This document shows, in pieces, positions 16,668-23,782 of a DNA stretch of 64,000 nt. This DNA is from Mucilaginibacter pallidiroseus (GTDB taxonomy: Bacteria > Bacteroidota > Bacteroidia > Sphingobacteriales > Sphingobacteriaceae): assembly GCF_007846085.1 (NCBI RefSeq), contig NZ_VOEJ01000001.1, positions 372,001 through 436,000 on the forward strand, in the 5' to 3' direction. The notes below the pieces were generated by a model. It did no database searches. It was not told the DNA's origin and worked only from the letters and a program-made list of their open reading frames with translations. Numbering within the stretch: position 1 is the first letter of the stretch; the number at the start of each line of letters is the position of its first letter. A program made the translations under genes and the position numbers.

Positions 16668-17798
16668 TTACGAATTATTTAGTGTGGTAGAAAAGGCCTC
16701 CAAAAATCTGTCGGCGTGTGCTCTTGTTAGGTTAAGGGCCGGTAAAAGCCTTACAACGTTTGGTTTAGCTTCGCCGGTGAATATTTTATGTTTAAATAAC
16801 AAATCTTTCTTTGTATTGCTTAATTCGGCAGGTAAATCTATACCGATCATTAAACCACGACCGCGAACTTCTGTGATTTTATCAAACTTTTTAAGTTCGT
16901 CAATCAGGTATCCGCCAATTTCGGCAGCATTCTCTAAAAGATTTTCCTGTTCAATAACCTCAAGCACAGCTAAACTGGCAGCGCAGGCCAAGTGGTTGCC
17001 GCCAAAAGTGGTGCCCAACATGCCATAGGCCGGAGCAATTTTAGGAGAAATAATAATACCGCCAATAGGGAAACCGTTGCCCATCCCTTTAGCCATAGAA
17101 TAAATATCAGCATCGACGCCGGCAAAATCATGCGAGAAGAACTTACCTGTACGCCCATAACCGCACTGTACACTATCTGCAATAAATACCGCGTTATGCT
17201 CGTCGCATAATGAACGAATCTTTTGCAGGAATGGGATAGGGGCCACCTGTATCCCGCCCACGCCCTGTATACCTTCAATTATTACCGATGAGATCTCGTT
17301 ATCTTTAAATGCTTTTTCCAAAGCCGTTTCATCATTCCAGGGCAGGAAGATGACGTTATTGGTTTCGTTAATCGGCGCAACTATTTTAGGGTTATCTGTT
17401 ACCGCAACAGCTAACGAAGTACGACCGTGAAACGCATTTTTAAACGCAATTACTTTCTTTTTACCATTATAAAAAGAGGCCAGTTTAAGGGCATTCTCAT
17501 TGGCTTCTGCTCCCGAATTACATAAGAAAAGTTGAAAATCCTCTTTGCCAGATACGTGACCTAATTTTTCGGCGAGTTGGGTTTGCAACGGTATTTCTAT
17601 TGAGTTTGAGTAAAACCCAATCTGGTGCAGTTGATCTTCCAAACGCTTTACATAATGCGGGTGCGTGTGACCGATTGATATAACTGCGTGGCCGCCATAA
17701 AGATCGAGATACTCGGTGCCTTTGTAATCAAAAACAAGGCTGCCAACACCTTTAACGATATTGATTGGATTGATTGGATATACGTCGAATAGTTTCAT
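16668..17798 (-). CDS. argD: Acyl-ornithine aminotransferase (class III PLP)
   Basis: I start at the ATG at 17798, because the protein then begins MKLFDVYPINPI as in relatives; the frame open from 17837 runs into the upstream gene. The 376-residue enzyme has the class III aminotransferase landmarks LYGGHAVISIGHTHP, CNSGAEANENALKLA, ADSVQCGYGRTGKFF and the PLP lysine in YSMAKGMGNGFPIGG. It converts N-acyl-glutamate semialdehyde to N-acyl-ornithine. Two positions differ from most ArgD proteins: EGIQGVGG instead of EPxQGEGG, and DSVQ instead of DEVQ. Both could reflect a succinylated substrate. It lies 26 bases after the four-helix gene. Confidence 0.93.
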   Translation of the reverse strand: MKLFDVYPINPINIVKGVGSLVFDYKGTEYLDLYGGHAVISIGHTHPHYVKRLEDQLHQIGFYSNSIEIPLQTQLAEKLGHVSGKEDFQLFLCNSGAEANENALKLASFYNGKKKVIAFKNAFHGRTSLAVAVTDNPKIVAPINETNNVIFLPWNDETALEKAFKDNEISSVIIEGIQGVGGIQVAPIPFLQKIRSLCDEHNAVFIADSVQCGYGRTGKFFSHDFAGVDADIYSMAKGMGNGFPIGGIIISPKIAPAYGMLGTTFGGNHLACAASLAVLEVIEQENLLENAAEIGGYLIDELKKFDKITEVRGRGLMIGIDLPAELSNTKKDLLFKHKIFTGEAKPNVVRLLPALNLTRAHADRFLEAFSTTLNNS

Positions 17799-17824
17799 AA
17801 AAGTGCAAATTTTAAAGTAGTACG

Positions 17825-18202
17825 TTAAAAGTCGCAAATCGCATCATTTAAAGTTCTTACTTTTTTTATCAATGAAATTAACATCGCTTTTATCTCATTG
17901 ATGTGTTGTGAATAAATGTTATTGTTTTCAGTACTTAAAAATCCTAAATCTTTTGATAGTAGAATTAAATACTCAACTTCATGTGATGAACCTAACGCGA
18001 CTTGTAAATAGCTTGCGAAATCCTTTTGAGTAAATCTGCCTGCACCCTCTGCAATATTAGTTGGAATTGAGGTTGAAGCTCTTTTTAACTGGCTTATCAA
18101 ATTGAAAGTTTCGTCTTTAGGAAAATTTCTGAGTAACTCATAAATTGATAAAACAAGCTCATGAGATTTTTGCCATACTATCAATTCTTTATAATCCTGC
18201 AT
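17825..18202 (-). CDS. Four-helix bundle protein (23S intervening-sequence protein family)
   Basis: The 125-residue protein is a clear member of the TIGR02436-type family: YKELIVWQKSHELVLSIYELL, FPKDETFNLISQLKRASTSIPTNIAEGAGR, FASYLQVALGSSHEVEYLILLSKDL. The founding members are encoded in 23S rRNA intervening sequences, and relatives are scattered singly through genomes of this phylum. The function is unknown. It sits between argC and argD in the arginine operon, with a heptad tract on its upstream side, and has no evident role in arginine synthesis. It may be an inserted passenger gene. Confidence 0.9.
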   Translation of the reverse strand: MQDYKELIVWQKSHELVLSIYELLRNFPKDETFNLISQLKRASTSIPTNIAEGAGRFTQKDFASYLQVALGSSHEVEYLILLSKDLGFLSTENNNIYSQHINEIKAMLISLIKKVRTLNDAICDF

Positions 18203-18206
18203 TTCT

Positions 18207-18241
18207 ACTTTAAACTTTCAACTTTTCACTCTTAACTTCCT
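18207..18241 (-). repeat. Heptad-periodic tract B, before the four-helix gene
   Basis: Five consecutive 7-base units all begin ACT on the plus strand (for example ACTTTAA and ACTTTTC). The tract fills the 37-base gap between argC and the four-helix gene. Confidence 0.75.
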
Positions 18242-19253
18242 AAAAAGCCACTCCCTTAAGTCGTAGTCCAGCGCGCTCATCAAGATTGAACATCAAATTC
18301 ATGTTTTGTACGGCCTGCCCGCTGGCACCTTTAAGTAGATTATCCATTATGCTGATAATGAAAACTTTATTGCCATGCTTTTTAACCTGTATAAAGCATT
18401 TATTGGTATTCACAATTTGCTTTAAATCAATGTCTCTGTGCGTAACATGCGTAAAAGGGTGTCCTTCGTAATAATCTTGGTACAGCTTTAAAATTTCCGC
18501 TTCTGCAAGATCGGTTTCTGTATACATTGACGCTATTATGCCACGTGTAAAGTCACCGCGATACGGTACAAAGTTTAAAGCTCCCCAGCCACTTGAAGGC
18601 GGCGTGAAAGCGGCAGCCGCCTGGTTAAGCGATTGGCCTATTTCGTTTAGATGCTGGTGATTAAATACCTTGTAAACAGATAGGTTATCGTTGCGCCATG
18701 TAAAGTGTGATGTAGGCGACAGGCTTTGCCCCGCACCGGTTGAACCGGTAGTTGCTGTAATGTGCACCTCATTTTTTAACTGGCCCTTGCTTGCAAGTGG
18801 CAATAAACCCAATTGCAGGCAGGTAGCAAAACAACCGGGGTTGGCAATGTTGTTTGCAGTTTTTATAGCATCGCGGTTAAGCTCAGGTAACCCGTATACA
18901 AACTGTTTGCTTTTTAAAGTTGCGTTTTGACTCAGGCGGAAATCCTGGCTCAAATCAATTATTTTAATATGATCCGGAATAGGATTAGTATCTAAAAACT
19001 TTTTGGCGTCACCATGCCCCACGCATAAAAACAGCACGTCGATATGGTGTGACAGTTCAGATGCAAAACGCAGATCGGTATCACCAAAAAGATCTGTATG
19101 TACTTCGTAAATGTGTTTACCAGCGTTGCTATTACTGTGTACAAAGGCAATCTCCACATTTGGGTGATTAACCAATATGCGCAGCAACTCGCCACCGGTG
19201 TAGCCGGCACCGCCTACAACGCCAACTTTTATTTTAAAGGTTGATTCTGTCAT
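18240..19253 (-). CDS. argC: N-acyl-gamma-glutamyl-phosphate reductase
   Basis: The start is set at the ATG at 19253 (MTESTFKIKVGVVGG). The resulting 337 residues fit the family, and the longer frame from 19313 has no support. It has the NADP motif GGAGYTGGELLRIL and the active-site C141 in NPGCFATC, followed by TGSTGAG and the HRH-type HEIGQ region. It reduces N-acyl-glutamyl phosphate to the semialdehyde. The ATG lies 20 bases inside the cupin gene, so translation is coupled. Confidence 0.95.
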   Translation of the reverse strand: MTESTFKIKVGVVGGAGYTGGELLRILVNHPNVEIAFVHSNSNAGKHIYEVHTDLFGDTDLRFASELSHHIDVLFLCVGHGDAKKFLDTNPIPDHIKIIDLSQDFRLSQNATLKSKQFVYGLPELNRDAIKTANNIANPGCFATCLQLGLLPLASKGQLKNEVHITATTGSTGAGQSLSPTSHFTWRNDNLSVYKVFNHQHLNEIGQSLNQAAAAFTPPSSGWGALNFVPYRGDFTRGIIASMYTETDLAEAEILKLYQDYYEGHPFTHVTHRDIDLKQIVNTNKCFIQVKKHGNKVFIISIMDNLLKGASGQAVQNMNLMFNLDERAGLRLKGVAF

Positions 19254-19584
19254 TTTTGGTAGATGGGTATGAATACAAAATAAACTCGAGGTCGGCTTGA
19301 TCACGGTTAGCAATAAAATGCTTTTGACCGGGATTTATCTGGACGCCCTGCTCAGGCTTTAAAGTAGTCTCCTGTCCGTCGATAGTGAAAATTGCCTTGC
19401 CCTTTAGTATAAAGAATAGCTGCGTCGCTTTTTCATGAAAATGCAAAGCCTCGGCAGTATCTGGCGGCATCAGTTCCTGCTTAACAGATAGCGCATCTGT
19501 GTCAACAAATGTCCATCCATGGCAGCCGTCGCCCCAATTATAGTGCTCAAGGCATTCACCTTTCGAGAAAACAACATTAGTCAT
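19234..19584 (-). CDS. Small cupin protein inside the arginine operon
   Basis: The 116-residue protein has a single cupin barrel with the metal-binding HFHEKATQLFFILKG motif and the second motif INPGQKHFIAN. Its start overlaps the end of argG by eight bases and its end overlaps the start of argC by 20, so it is fully embedded in the operon. Cupins of this size may bind a small molecule or act as a sugar-acid or amino-acid isomerase. Nothing here points to one activity; a link to arginine metabolism is suggested only by position. Confidence 0.88.
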   Translation of the reverse strand: MTNVVFSKGECLEHYNWGDGCHGWTFVDTDALSVKQELMPPDTAEALHFHEKATQLFFILKGKAIFTIDGQETTLKPEQGVQINPGQKHFIANRDQADLEFILYSYPSTKNDRINL

Positions 19585-20770
19585 TCCCGTTAACCTTATG
19601 GTAAATCATTACCTGATTGCCAAATATCTTGCTGAAGCCTTTAACGTCTTCGCCGCTCCAGGCGTTGTTCATTTCGCCGTAGCTACCAAATTTGTTCGAC
19701 ATCAAATCATGGTCAGATTCGATACCCACTACCTGGAAGCGGTATGGATTAAGCTCAATGAATACCTTTCCACTAACATTCTTTTGCGTATCATCAAGGA
19801 AGGCCTCAATATTGCGCATAATAGGGTCGTGAAACTGACCTTCATGCAACCAGTTGCCGTAAAAAGATGACAGTTGATCTTTCCATGAAAGCTGCCATTT
19901 AGTTAGCACGTGTTTTTCGAGCGTGTGGTGTGCTTTTATAATCACCATAGGTGCTGCAGCTTCGAAACCTACGCGTCCCTTGATGCCAATAATGGTATCG
20001 CCAACGTGGATATCACGGCCAATGCCATAAGGCTGGGCAATAGCTTGTAGGGCCTGTATAGCTTTTGTCGGATGGCCGTATGTAGTCCCATCAATGGCCA
20101 CTAATGCGCCTTTATCAAAAGTAAGTTCGATGTTTTTAGTTGCGCTTTCGGTAATCTGCGTAGGCCATGCATCTTCAGGCAATCCTAAATTTGATGTAAG
20201 TGTTTCCTTGCCGCCCACAGATGTACCCCAAATGCCCTTGTTGATAGAGTACTTCGCTTTCTCGAAGTTCATCTCAACGCCGTGTTTTTTCAGGTATTCA
20301 ATTTCTTCTTCGCGGCTGAGTTTAAGATCGCGGATAGGCGTGATGATTTGTACGTTTGGCACCAATATGTTAAAGATCATATCAAAACGCACCTGGTCGT
20401 TACCTGCACCTGTGCTGCCATGGGCAACCGCTTCGGCACCAATCTCCTTAGCGTAATTTGCAATAGCTGTAGCCTGGCTAACACGTTCGGCACTCACAGA
20501 TAGTGGGTAAGTATTGTTCTTTAAAACGTTGCCGTAAATAAGGAAACGCACGCAGGTATTGTAAAAGTTTTCGGTTTCGTCTACCACGTGGTGAGATGTT
20601 ACACCCATTTGGTAAGCACGCTCTTCAACGCTTTTTAATTCCTCTTCGCTGAAACCACCGGTGTTCACAATTACCGAATGCACCTCATAACCAAGGTCGC
20701 GAGTTAAATAAATACAGCAAAAAGAGGTATCTAAACCACCGCTGTATGCCAATACTACTTTTTTCTTCAT
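19577..20770 (-). CDS. argG: Argininosuccinate synthase
   Basis: The 397-residue enzyme opens MKKKVVLAYSGGLDTS, the ATP pyrophosphatase P-loop (SGGLDTS). It continues with AHGSTGAGNDQVRFD and the PAMVIIKAHHTLEKHVLT-type region near residue 275. It joins citrulline and aspartate using ATP. In an acylated pathway its substrate citrulline arises after deacylation of acyl-citrulline, and the deacylase is not in this window. It is the second structural gene of the operon, 121 bases after the GNAT gene. Confidence 0.97.
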   Translation of the reverse strand: MKKKVVLAYSGGLDTSFCCIYLTRDLGYEVHSVIVNTGGFSEEELKSVEERAYQMGVTSHHVVDETENFYNTCVRFLIYGNVLKNNTYPLSVSAERVSQATAIANYAKEIGAEAVAHGSTGAGNDQVRFDMIFNILVPNVQIITPIRDLKLSREEEIEYLKKHGVEMNFEKAKYSINKGIWGTSVGGKETLTSNLGLPEDAWPTQITESATKNIELTFDKGALVAIDGTTYGHPTKAIQALQAIAQPYGIGRDIHVGDTIIGIKGRVGFEAAAPMVIIKAHHTLEKHVLTKWQLSWKDQLSSFYGNWLHEGQFHDPIMRNIEAFLDDTQKNVSGKVFIELNPYRFQVVGIESDHDLMSNKFGSYGEMNNAWSGEDVKGFSKIFGNQVMIYHKVNGND

Positions 20771-20864
20771 TGTTGATCTGGTTTGTGAAGACTAATATTT
20801 AGTCGTCACGATTTATGTGTAACGAAGCAAATTGCATCGCTATATTTCTTATCGGTTTTATACG

Positions 20865-20899
20865 AGCTTTAAGCTTTCAGCACTTAAGTATTCAGTTCA
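20865..20899 (-). repeat. Heptad-periodic tract C, at the end of the GNAT gene
   Basis: Three 7-base units beginning AGC (for example AGCTTTA and AGCTTTC) are followed by two degenerate ones that run into the last codons of the GNAT gene. It is the weakest member of the set. Confidence 0.45.
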
Positions 20900-21545
20900 T
20901 TGCCACCATTTTCTCTATCCTGCGTTTTATGGCGTTCTCGATACGTTCAAGCAGGGTAGCCTTATGGGTGATTTTTTTCATTTTTTCTTCGTACTGCTTC
21001 TGTATTTCGGCCGGGTCGAACAACATGGCTGTGCACATGCAGTTTTTGCGGTTCTTACTCATCAGTATGTCGTAGTTTACGCAGCTGCGGCAACCTTTCC
21101 AAAAGTCTTCATCCTGCGTAAGTTCAGAATAGGTAACAGGTTCGTAACCTATTTCTGAGTTGATTTTCATAACTGCCAAACCTGTAGTCAGGCCAAATAT
21201 TTTGGAGTTTGGATATTTTTTACGCGACAACTCAAATATTTTATGCTTTATGGCTTTGGCCAAACCGGCTTTACGGTATATTGGGTTTACAATGAGGCCC
21301 GAGTTAGCAACGAAATCGCCGTGGCTCCATGTTTCGATGTAGCAAAAGCCCGCCCAGGTGCCGTCCTTGTGCAAAGCAATAACCGCTTTGCCTTCCAGCA
21401 TTTTATTTGCAACATACTCCGGCGAACGCTGCGCAATACCTGTGCCCCGCGCTTTGGCCGACTCTGCCATTTCATCGCAGATCATAGGAGCAAAATCTGC
21501 ATGTTGTGCAGTAGCTACCTGTATGTCAAAATCATGTATGGTCAT
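20892..21545 (-). CDS. GNAT acyltransferase, probable acylglutamate synthase of the arginine operon
   Basis: The 217-residue protein has a GNAT core (VIALHKDGTWAGFCYIETW, SGLIVNPIYRKAGLAKAIKHKIFELSRKKYP, with the RKAG acyl-CoA loop). The C-terminal part is unusual: four cysteines, C152-x2-C155 and C169-x-C171, could bind a metal. Basic helices follow. It is the first structural gene of the arginine operon and no classical argA or argJ is visible here. From memory, genetic screens in Bacteroidota linked such GNAT proteins to N-acylglutamate formation. I infer that it makes N-acetyl- or N-succinyl-glutamate. The leader ORF ends 118 bases upstream. Confidence 0.8.
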   Translation of the reverse strand: MTIHDFDIQVATAQHADFAPMICDEMAESAKARGTGIAQRSPEYVANKMLEGKAVIALHKDGTWAGFCYIETWSHGDFVANSGLIVNPIYRKAGLAKAIKHKIFELSRKKYPNSKIFGLTTGLAVMKINSEIGYEPVTYSELTQDEDFWKGCRSCVNYDILMSKNRKNCMCTAMLFDPAEIQKQYEEKMKKITHKATLLERIENAIKRRIEKMVAMN

Positions 21546-21614
21546 TATAATAGAAAAAATTACCGGTAAATTATAGGCTTTTAAAGGCCATGATAATTAG
21601 AGAGACTTTGGTTT

Positions 21615-21669
21615 AAGAAGTTTAATAAAGCTTCTTTGTTTGGATTAGTTAGAATGTGCTAATTCAAAC
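21615..21669 (-). promoter_or_regulatory. Two adjacent hairpins after the arginine leader ORF
   Basis: Arms 21659-21669 and 21638-21648 pair over 10 of 11 positions (GTTTG-x-ATTAG with its complement), with the leader ORF stop inside the 5' arm. Directly after it, arms AAGAAG/CTTCTT (21615-21636) form a second stem. Neither is followed by a U-run, so they are not ordinary terminators. A ribosome halted at the Arg codons would leave the first stem free to form. Confidence 0.5.
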
Positions 21670-21789
21670 CCGTGGGATGAACACCCTTCGTCGGCTTGGT
21701 GGGAATGATAAAAAGAAAGAAACTAAAGCAGCGGCAACCGGGGCAAAAATAGCCCTGATGCTTAACTTATATATGCTTTGTTTTTTCAT
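21664..21789 (-). CDS. Arginine leader peptide ORF
   Basis: An ATG at 21789 opens a 41-residue ORF (MKKQSIYKLSIRAIFAPV at its start) that ends PPSRRRVFIPRV. Three Arg codons in a row (CGA CGA AGG, 21685-21693) and one more (CGG) sit within the last nine sense codons, just before a hairpin. This is the layout of an amino-acid-sensing leader peptide, and the operon downstream makes arginine. The prolines just before the Arg run could add to a ribosome pause. A putative promoter (21800-21829) would start the RNA only a few bases before the ATG. A small hydrophobic membrane peptide is the alternative reading. Confidence 0.72.
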   Translation of the reverse strand: MKKQSIYKLSIRAIFAPVAAALVSFFLSFPPSRRRVFIPRV

Positions 21790-21799
21790 TTTTAGTGTA

Positions 21800-21829
21800 A
21801 AAGTGTATGCTTTTAATCTTGCTGCAAAA
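21800..21829 (-). promoter_or_regulatory. Putative promoter of the arginine operon
   Basis: On the minus strand TTTTG (21825-21829) lies 17 bases before TACACTTT (21800-21807), close to the Bacteroidota -33/-7 pattern (TTTG and TAnnTTTG, with the last base not matching). Further upstream TTGAATGA occurs twice on the plus strand (21873-21880 and 21932-21939). Its TGAAT core resembles half of an ArgR box, but no full box is seen. Confidence 0.4.
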
Positions 21830-21975
21830 GTTTATATTAAATTTTATTTATGCAAGAAAAAAGTGTGATATTTTGAATGAACAACTAAAACATTACAATG
21901 CAGAAATAATACCGTAACAAGCGCAGTTTTATTGAATGAGTAAGTTGCAAAACAGGGCGTGCAAATAATGGTTAA

Positions 21976-22485
21976 ATGTATATGTCAAATCCTTTATTAC
22001 TAACGCTTACGCTCAACGCTGAGGCACAGATTTACTTTAATGATCTTAGAAAAAAATATTTCCCTGCCGAACGCAACGTTTTAGACGCTCACCTGATGCT
22101 TTTTCATCAATTACCTGCTAACGATAGTAGCGTTGTAAATGACATACAAAGTTTAGCTTCCAAAACAGGTATCTTGACTCTGGAAGCAACAGCTATAAAA
22201 AGCATAGGCAATGGCGTTGCATTTAAGATAGAGAGTGATGAACTGCAGCAAATCCATAAAGACCTGCAAAAGCGCTGGAGTGTTTTTATTATACCTCAAG
22301 ATAAAAATAAGCTCTGGCCACATGTAACTATTCAAAATAAGGTGCAGCCCAAAGTTGCGCAGGAATTATTAGCCGAACTTAATGCTGATTTTAAACCCTT
22401 TTCAATACAAGGTACGGGATTTACTCTATGGGAGTACTTGGCCGGTCCGTGGCAATTTAAGCAGCAATTTGATTTTTCTGAGTAA
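21976..22485 (+). CDS. 2H phosphoesterase (2'-5' RNA ligase family)
   Basis: The 169-residue protein has the two His motifs of the family: AHLMLFH near residue 39 and PHVTIQNKV near residue 115. The spacing and the QLP phrase after the first motif fit 2'-5' RNA ligase/cyclic phosphodiesterase relatives. The usual chemistry is hydrolysis of 2',3'-cyclic phosphates or 2'-5' linkages; the substrate here is unknown. The start is ATG 21976 or the second Met at 21982. A second 2H protein lies 1.3 kb downstream on the other strand (23774-24370). Confidence 0.82.
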   Translation: MYMSNPLLLTLTLNAEAQIYFNDLRKKYFPAERNVLDAHLMLFHQLPANDSSVVNDIQSLASKTGILTLEATAIKSIGNGVAFKIESDELQQIHKDLQKRWSVFIIPQDKNKLWPHVTIQNKVQPKVAQELLAELNADFKPFSIQGTGFTLWEYLAGPWQFKQQFDFSE

Positions 22486-22619
22486 CGAAATCCAGTTTTC
22501 TGCTCAAAAAATCTGAGGAAAATGGTAGGGGAGCAAAAAATATTCGCCTCATTTACAGGACTGAACATGGTACTATGCGCTATTTTAACATTTTGTTAAC
22601 CGCGAGCACATCATTTTTC

Positions 22620-22627
22620 TATATTTG
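22620..22627 (+). promoter_or_regulatory. -7 box of the SRP RNA promoter
   Basis: TATATTTG matches TAnnTTTG exactly, and its end lies five bases before the first G of the SRP RNA (22632), the spacing expected for a start site. A TTTG at 22592-22595 could be the -33 element, with a longish spacer. Confidence 0.75.
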
Positions 22628-22631
22628 CGGC

Positions 22632-22735
22632 GGGTAAGTCTTTTACGGCCAGCTCCTCTTGAACTCCCCCAGGGTGGGAACGCAGCAAGGGTAGAGAGTT
22701 GAGCGGCGCGATAAAAGTAGCTTACCCATTTTTTA
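22632..22735 (+). ncRNA. ffs: Signal recognition particle RNA (small bacterial type, 4.5S)
   Basis: The 5' GGGTAAG pairs with the 3' CTTACCC (22721-22727). In between, CTCCTCTTGAACTCCCC, GGGTGGGAACGCAGCAAGGG and the closing GAGCGGCGCGA form the conserved hairpin that binds Ffh, in the version seen in Bacteroidota. A T-run (ATTTTTT) after the stem ends transcription. The -7 box at 22620-22627 is in place. The RNA works with Ffh (not in this window) to target nascent membrane proteins. Confidence 0.93.
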
Positions 22736-22816
22736 TGCTCAAAATTTTGAGTCGTCCACGAAATTTGACATTTAACCTTCACGATATCCATCATCGGTCA
22801 CTATATTCGCCATACT

Positions 22817-23782
22817 ATGCTCGATATTTTAATAATTGGTGCGGGCCCTATTGGTCTGGCTTGTGGTTTGGCGGCTAAAAAGGCCGGTTTCACTTTTGAG
22901 ATAGTGGAGAAAGGTTGCCTTGTAAACTCGCTTTACAACTACCCATCAACGATGATCTTCTTTTCCACCAGCGAGCGGTTGGAAATTGGCGGCGTTCCGT
23001 TTGTAAGCGTAAACAAACAGCCAAACCGTAATGAAGCTTTGGAATATTACCGCCGGGTAGCGCTTGACAATAAATTACCAATACGTTTATTTGAGGAGGT
23101 GCTAGCTGTAAGTGCAATTGATGGCGGATATCTTATCAAGTCATCTAAAAAGACTTACGAAGCAAAAAAAGTGATTTTAAGTACCGGCTTTTATGATATT
23201 GCAGTAAACCTGGACATTCCGGGTGAGGATCTGCCAAAAGTGAAACATTACTACAAAGACCCGCATTACTATGCCATGCAAAATGTTATTGTGGTGGGTA
23301 GCAGTAACTCCGCTATAGACGTTGCTTTAGAGACTTTTCGCAAAGGCGCCAATGTATCATTAATTGTACGTGGAAATGAAATAAGCCAGCGTGTTAAATA
23401 CTGGGTGCGCCCGGATATATTAAACAGGATCAAGGAGGGGAGCATTAAAGCCTACTTTAACAGTAACCTGAAGGAAATACGTGAGCACGAGGCCGACATT
23501 GATACGCCCGAAGGTGTAGTAACCATACCCAACGACTTTGTGATGGCCATGACAGGTTACAAACCCAACTTTAAGTTTTTGGCCAAGCTGGGCATTAATC
23601 TTACCGCCGATAAATATATACCGCAATACAACCCGGAAACCATGGAGACCAATGTGCCGGGCCTATATCTTGCCGGAGTGGTAGTGGGGGGCTTAGATAC
23701 ACATTTGTGGTTTATAGAAAACTCGCGCATCCATGCGGAGATGATCATAAATGATATTGCTGCTAAGTCAATTTCAGAATAA
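22817..23782 (+). CDS. ypdA: YpdA-type FAD/NADPH disulfide reductase
   Basis: The 321-residue protein has the FAD motif GAGPIGLACGLAAKKAG at its N-terminus and the second Rossmann motif VVGSSNSAIDVALETFRKGA near residue 158. It lacks the CxxC of thioredoxin reductases. The phrases YPSTMIFFSTSERLEIGGVPF and AGVVVGGLDTHLWFIENSRIHAE mark YpdA, the bacillithiol disulfide reductase of Firmicutes and some Bacteroidota. It should regenerate a low-molecular-weight thiol from its disulfide. The last nine bases overlap the end of the convergent 2H phosphoesterase gene. Confidence 0.9.
   Translation: MLDILIIGAGPIGLACGLAAKKAGFTFEIVEKGCLVNSLYNYPSTMIFFSTSERLEIGGVPFVSVNKQPNRNEALEYYRRVALDNKLPIRLFEEVLAVSAIDGGYLIKSSKKTYEAKKVILSTGFYDIAVNLDIPGEDLPKVKHYYKDPHYYAMQNVIVVGSSNSAIDVALETFRKGANVSLIVRGNEISQRVKYWVRPDILNRIKEGSIKAYFNSNLKEIREHEADIDTPEGVVTIPNDFVMAMTGYKPNFKFLAKLGINLTADKYIPQYNPETMETNVPGLYLAGVVVGGLDTHLWFIENSRIHAEMIINDIAAKSISE

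Noticed and set aside
21656..21868. A 70-codon plus-strand frame opposite the arginine leader ORF
   Set aside because: It has no family resemblance and no promoter, and the minus-strand frame fits the operon context and codon logic far better.
21873..21939. ArgR operators upstream of the arginine operon
   Set aside because: Only two TTGAATGA octamers, similar to half-sites, were seen; no full TGAAT-N4-ATTCA box is present.
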